A stretch of 7,616 bases of DNA. Source: Candidatus Bipolaricaulota bacterium (lineage in GTDB: Bacteria; Bipolaricaulota; Bipolaricaulia; UBA7950; UBA9294). This document shows, one piece after another, positions 5,868 through 7,616 of this stretch. The position numbers were made by a program, and so were the translations under genes. The stretch is from positions 1 through 7,616 of the forward strand of contig JAGGSM010000038.1 of NCBI GenBank assembly GCA_021159105.1, in the 5' to 3' direction. Below the pieces are notes generated by a model that did no database searches, was not told where the DNA came from, and saw only the letters and a program-made list of their open reading frames with translations. How positions within the stretch are numbered: position 1 is the stretch's first letter; each line of letters begins with the position of its first letter.

Positions 5868-7232
5868 CTACCCACTCCTTGTTCTTCGTGTCATAAGTAG
5901 TAGCAGTCCCGCAAACGCACCCACCACGAGCGTCCAGAACCCAAACCGGTAGATGCGATGGTAGGCCCCCAAGATGTTGTCGAGGGCGAACAGGGACGAG
6001 AAATCTGTGCGGGAGAGGATGAACCCGGCGATCGTCGGGCCGATGATCCCTCCCGTCGTGCGCGACAGGCTCACGATCCCCGAGGAGACGCCCTCGTGCC
6101 CCACTCCCCCCTCGCGCATCCCGATCACGTTGATCGGCGTCATCAGGCTCCCCAGGCCAACTCCAGCGACAGCGCTTCCAAGGTAATAGGCCACGCCCGG
6201 GCTGGCGATGGCAGTAATCAAGTAGAACGCGAGCGCCGTTGCGACAAGCGAGAACAGAAGTGCCCTCTCCGGGCCAAACTTGTCACTCATCGCCCCGGTG
6301 AGGCCCGCGGAGATGATCATCATTAGAGCCATCACGTCCATCGAATACGATGCCTGCGCCACTGTGTAACCAAGCAGAATTTGCGCAAAGCCGGGAAGGA
6401 ACGTCTGGAAGATGAACATCCCGATCCCACCGAGGATTGCCGTGATGATCACCAGGAAGAACGCCCTGTTACGAAACAAACGCAGATCGATCGCCGGATG
6501 CTCAACTCGCCGTTCAACAAGAAGAAAAGTTACGGCGGAAAGGATGAGAACGATGGCGTAAGGAAGGACAGCACTTGAGAGGAACGCTCCAGCGGACAAC
6601 CCCCTGAACATGAGCATGAAAGAAGCGATCGCCACCCCAAACGACACGATCCCACCAAGATCGAGGCTCATCCTCTTGCGCACACGCAACGTTTCAGGTA
6701 TGAGGAAGGAGATGGCAAAACCGATCAGGGACAGGCCAAAGGTGACGAAGAAGACCGCGCGCCACCCCCACAGGCTGTAGATCCCTCCGCCCAGGTTGAT
6801 CGCCGCGACAACACCGATCCCAAACGCCGCGCTGACCCCTCCCATCACCAATCCCTTGCGATCACCAAACCGCTCATAGGCGATCGTCTGCGCGATCGGA
6901 AGCGCACCGCTCGCGCCCAGCCCCTGCAGGAACCTCCCGGAAAGGACCCAGCCGAAGTTGGGCGCGAGAGCGCTCAACAACAAGCCGCCGGCGAAGAGGG
7001 CAAGTGAGGTAACGTATACCGGACGTCGTCCGACGGAATCGCTCAATCGCCCGATTATGGCCATTCCCATGCTGTAGCTGAGCATGAACATGGTGATGAT
7101 CCAGATCCCGTACCCCGGATCGACTCCGAAGATCCCATCCATGTTACTGATGAACGGGACGACGATCGTGATCCCCATCGCCGTCAGAAAATTCGTGGCG
7201 ATGAGCGCAAACAGCGTTCTCTTTTCGTGCAT
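5868..7232 (-). CDS. MFS drug-efflux transporter (DHA family, 454 aa)
   Basis: This is a proton-coupled exporter of the major facilitator superfamily, in the inner membrane. About 14 hydrophobic segments can be counted (roughly 7-27, 45-63, 74-92, 96-118, 130-152, 158-178, 190-210, 218-238, 258-280, 290-312, 322-342, 346-368, 388-406, 428-447), favouring DHA2, although the first helix reads more like DHA1. Motif A is clear between helices 2 and 3 (GRLSDSVGRRPVY, 61-73), and Arg100 in helix 4 matches motif B. Motif C in helix 5 is degenerate: the usual GP is absent from IGVVAAINLGGG (139-150). The frame can be extended one codon to a TTG at 7235, but GGAGG (7242-7238) is only 2 nt from TTG and 5 nt from ATG 7232, so I choose ATG. 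It is the first gene of a unit with the LolA-like and PadR genes. Substrate is unknown. Confidence 0.93.
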   Translation of the reverse strand: MHEKRTLFALIATNFLTAMGITIVVPFISNMDGIFGVDPGYGIWIITMFMLSYSMGMAIIGRLSDSVGRRPVYVTSLALFAGGLLLSALAPNFGWVLSGRFLQGLGASGALPIAQTIAYERFGDRKGLVMGGVSAAFGIGVVAAINLGGGIYSLWGWRAVFFVTFGLSLIGFAISFLIPETLRVRKRMSLDLGGIVSFGVAIASFMLMFRGLSAGAFLSSAVLPYAIVLILSAVTFLLVERRVEHPAIDLRLFRNRAFFLVIITAILGGIGMFIFQTFLPGFAQILLGYTVAQASYSMDVMALMMIISAGLTGAMSDKFGPERALLFSLVATALAFYLITAIASPGVAYYLGSAVAGVGLGSLMTPINVIGMREGGVGHEGVSSGIVSLSRTTGGIIGPTIAGFILSRTDFSSLFALDNILGAYHRIYRFGFWTLVVGAFAGLLLLMTRRTRSG

Positions 7233-7246
7233 CAATCCCTCCGTTC

Positions 7247-7279
7247 TATATCGGACTAGATATATCGACCCCGATATAT
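7247..7279. promoter_or_regulatory. TATATCG operator cluster, probable PadR site
   Basis: ATATATCG (7260-7267) and CGATATAT (7272-7279) form a perfect 8-bp-arm palindrome around ACCC. A third half-site, TATATCGG (7247-7254), is a direct repeat of the left arm and is also an exact inverted match to CCGATATA (7271-7278). The cluster runs from the -10 hexamer to about 22 nt into the leader, so a bound repressor would block initiation. PadR is the only regulator encoded in this unit and is the natural candidate; that link is inferred. Confidence 0.65.
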
Positions 7280-7303
7280 TAACTTGCCATGCCCGTCTGT
7301 CAA
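7276..7303 (-). promoter_or_regulatory. Sigma70-type promoter of the MFS / LolA-like / PadR unit
   Basis: On the minus strand a perfect TTGACA (7303-7298) is followed after 16 nt by TAATAT (7281-7276), a 4/6 match to the -10 consensus; overlapping AT-rich hexamers at 17-18 nt are alternatives. The start would be near 7269, giving a leader of about 37 nt before ATG 7232. The -10 element overlaps the palindrome at 7260-7279. Confidence 0.7.
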
Positions 7304-7304
7304 A

Positions 7305-7616
7305 TGAGAGGGAGTGCTCACCACGAAGTGCTCGAAGAGCGCGAAGAAGCTACATAGATCTGCCTTGATCAGGCACTGCAGTTGATTCTTCTGCATGCTA
7401 CGCGGTCTGCGTTCTTCTAACGCTCGTTCGCTTCGCTCACTCAAGCCCGCGAAGAACGCAAAGACAAGCACATTTCTTCCTACGTTTCTAGCTATTATCT
7501 TTTCCCTGGCGTTCTTGCCGATCTTAGCGTGGGAAGAGCGTTTCCCTCTTCTCTCCTTCCGGCTCTTCACGATCTTCGTGGAGAAAAAACCTTTCTCTGT
7601 TCACACGCTTCTCTCA
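7305..7616. other. Non-coding stretch upstream of the MFS unit
   Basis: I see no supported gene in these roughly 310 bases. The one long minus-strand frame (7570-7256) is rich in Arg, Lys, Glu and Ser, contains the low-information string SERSERALEE produced by a GC-rich repeat, and runs across the MFS promoter and operator, so it is not credible as a protein. Small hairpins occur at 7361-7375 (TGCCT/AGGCA), 7531-7546 (GGGAA/TTCCC) and 7564-7584 (9-bp stem with one G-T pair and a 3-base loop). None has a correctly placed T-run to make a terminator. Confidence 0.6.
7408..7460. repeat. 10-bp perfect inverted repeat with a competing hairpin
   Basis: TGCGTTCTTC (7408-7417) is exactly complementary to GAAGAACGCA (7451-7460), with a 33-base loop rich in CGCTCG/TTCGCT motifs. 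The left arm can instead form a small local hairpin, GCGTT-cttct-AACGC (7409-7423), which excludes the long stem. Function is unknown. It may be an intergenic repeat of this genome, since GCGTTCTT recurs at 7509-7516. Confidence 0.5.

Noticed and set aside
7233..7235. TTG as start of the MFS gene
   Set aside because: It is only 2 nt from GGAGG; the adjacent ATG 7232 has workable spacing.
7256..7570. A 104-codon minus-strand frame upstream of the MFS gene
   Set aside because: Low-information, Arg/Ser/Glu-rich translation over repeats, no recognisable domain, and it runs over the MFS promoter and operator.
7564..7590. Hairpin followed by an A-run as a terminator
   Set aside because: On the plus strand the run is A rather than T, and on the minus strand the T-run comes before the stem, so it does not fit an intrinsic terminator in either direction.

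Overview
The window holds six intact genes in two minus-strand, drug-efflux-type transcription units, a broken CorA fragment at the left end, and about 310 bases without a recognisable gene at the right end. Coding sequence has GC-rich third positions and strong Shine-Dalgarno sites. A LolA-like protein with a cleavable signal peptide points to a diderm bacterium. The proteins look like those of thermophile-type or deep-branching diderm bacteria (Thermotogota or Bipolaricaulota-like), but this is a low-confidence impression, not a placement.

Layout from left to right: 1-106 is an edge segment with a short inverted repeat. 107-433 (+) is the C-terminal third of a CorA-type Mg2+/Co2+ transporter with a damaged GMN signature. 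The 40-base gap at 434-473 lies between convergent genes. 474-4544 (-) is unit 1, transcribed right to left: a MarR-family regulator, then two ABC half-transporters whose ATP-binding sites are clearly asymmetric. The junctions overlap by 4 and 14 nt. 4545-4670 carries a good sigma70-type promoter whose -10 abuts a 27-bp imperfect palindrome. 4671-7232 (-) is unit 2: a multidrug MFS transporter, then a secreted LolA-like protein, then a PadR-family regulator, with no or almost no spacing between them. Its promoter (perfect TTGACA) overlaps a TATATCG palindrome at 7260-7279. 7305-7616 is non-coding as far as can be seen, with several small inverted repeats.

How they may work together: each unit reads as a self-regulated exporter cassette, MarR with a heterodimeric ABC exporter and PadR with an MFS exporter. 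The least ordinary feature is the LolA-like periplasmic protein between the MFS transporter and PadR. LolA folds carry lipids or lipoproteins across the periplasm and are more familiar beside RND/MmpL transporters. An export system handing an amphipathic substrate to a periplasmic carrier is a reasonable hypothesis, but nothing in the sequence proves it. I see no CRISPR array, tRNA, rRNA, transposase or toxin-antitoxin gene.
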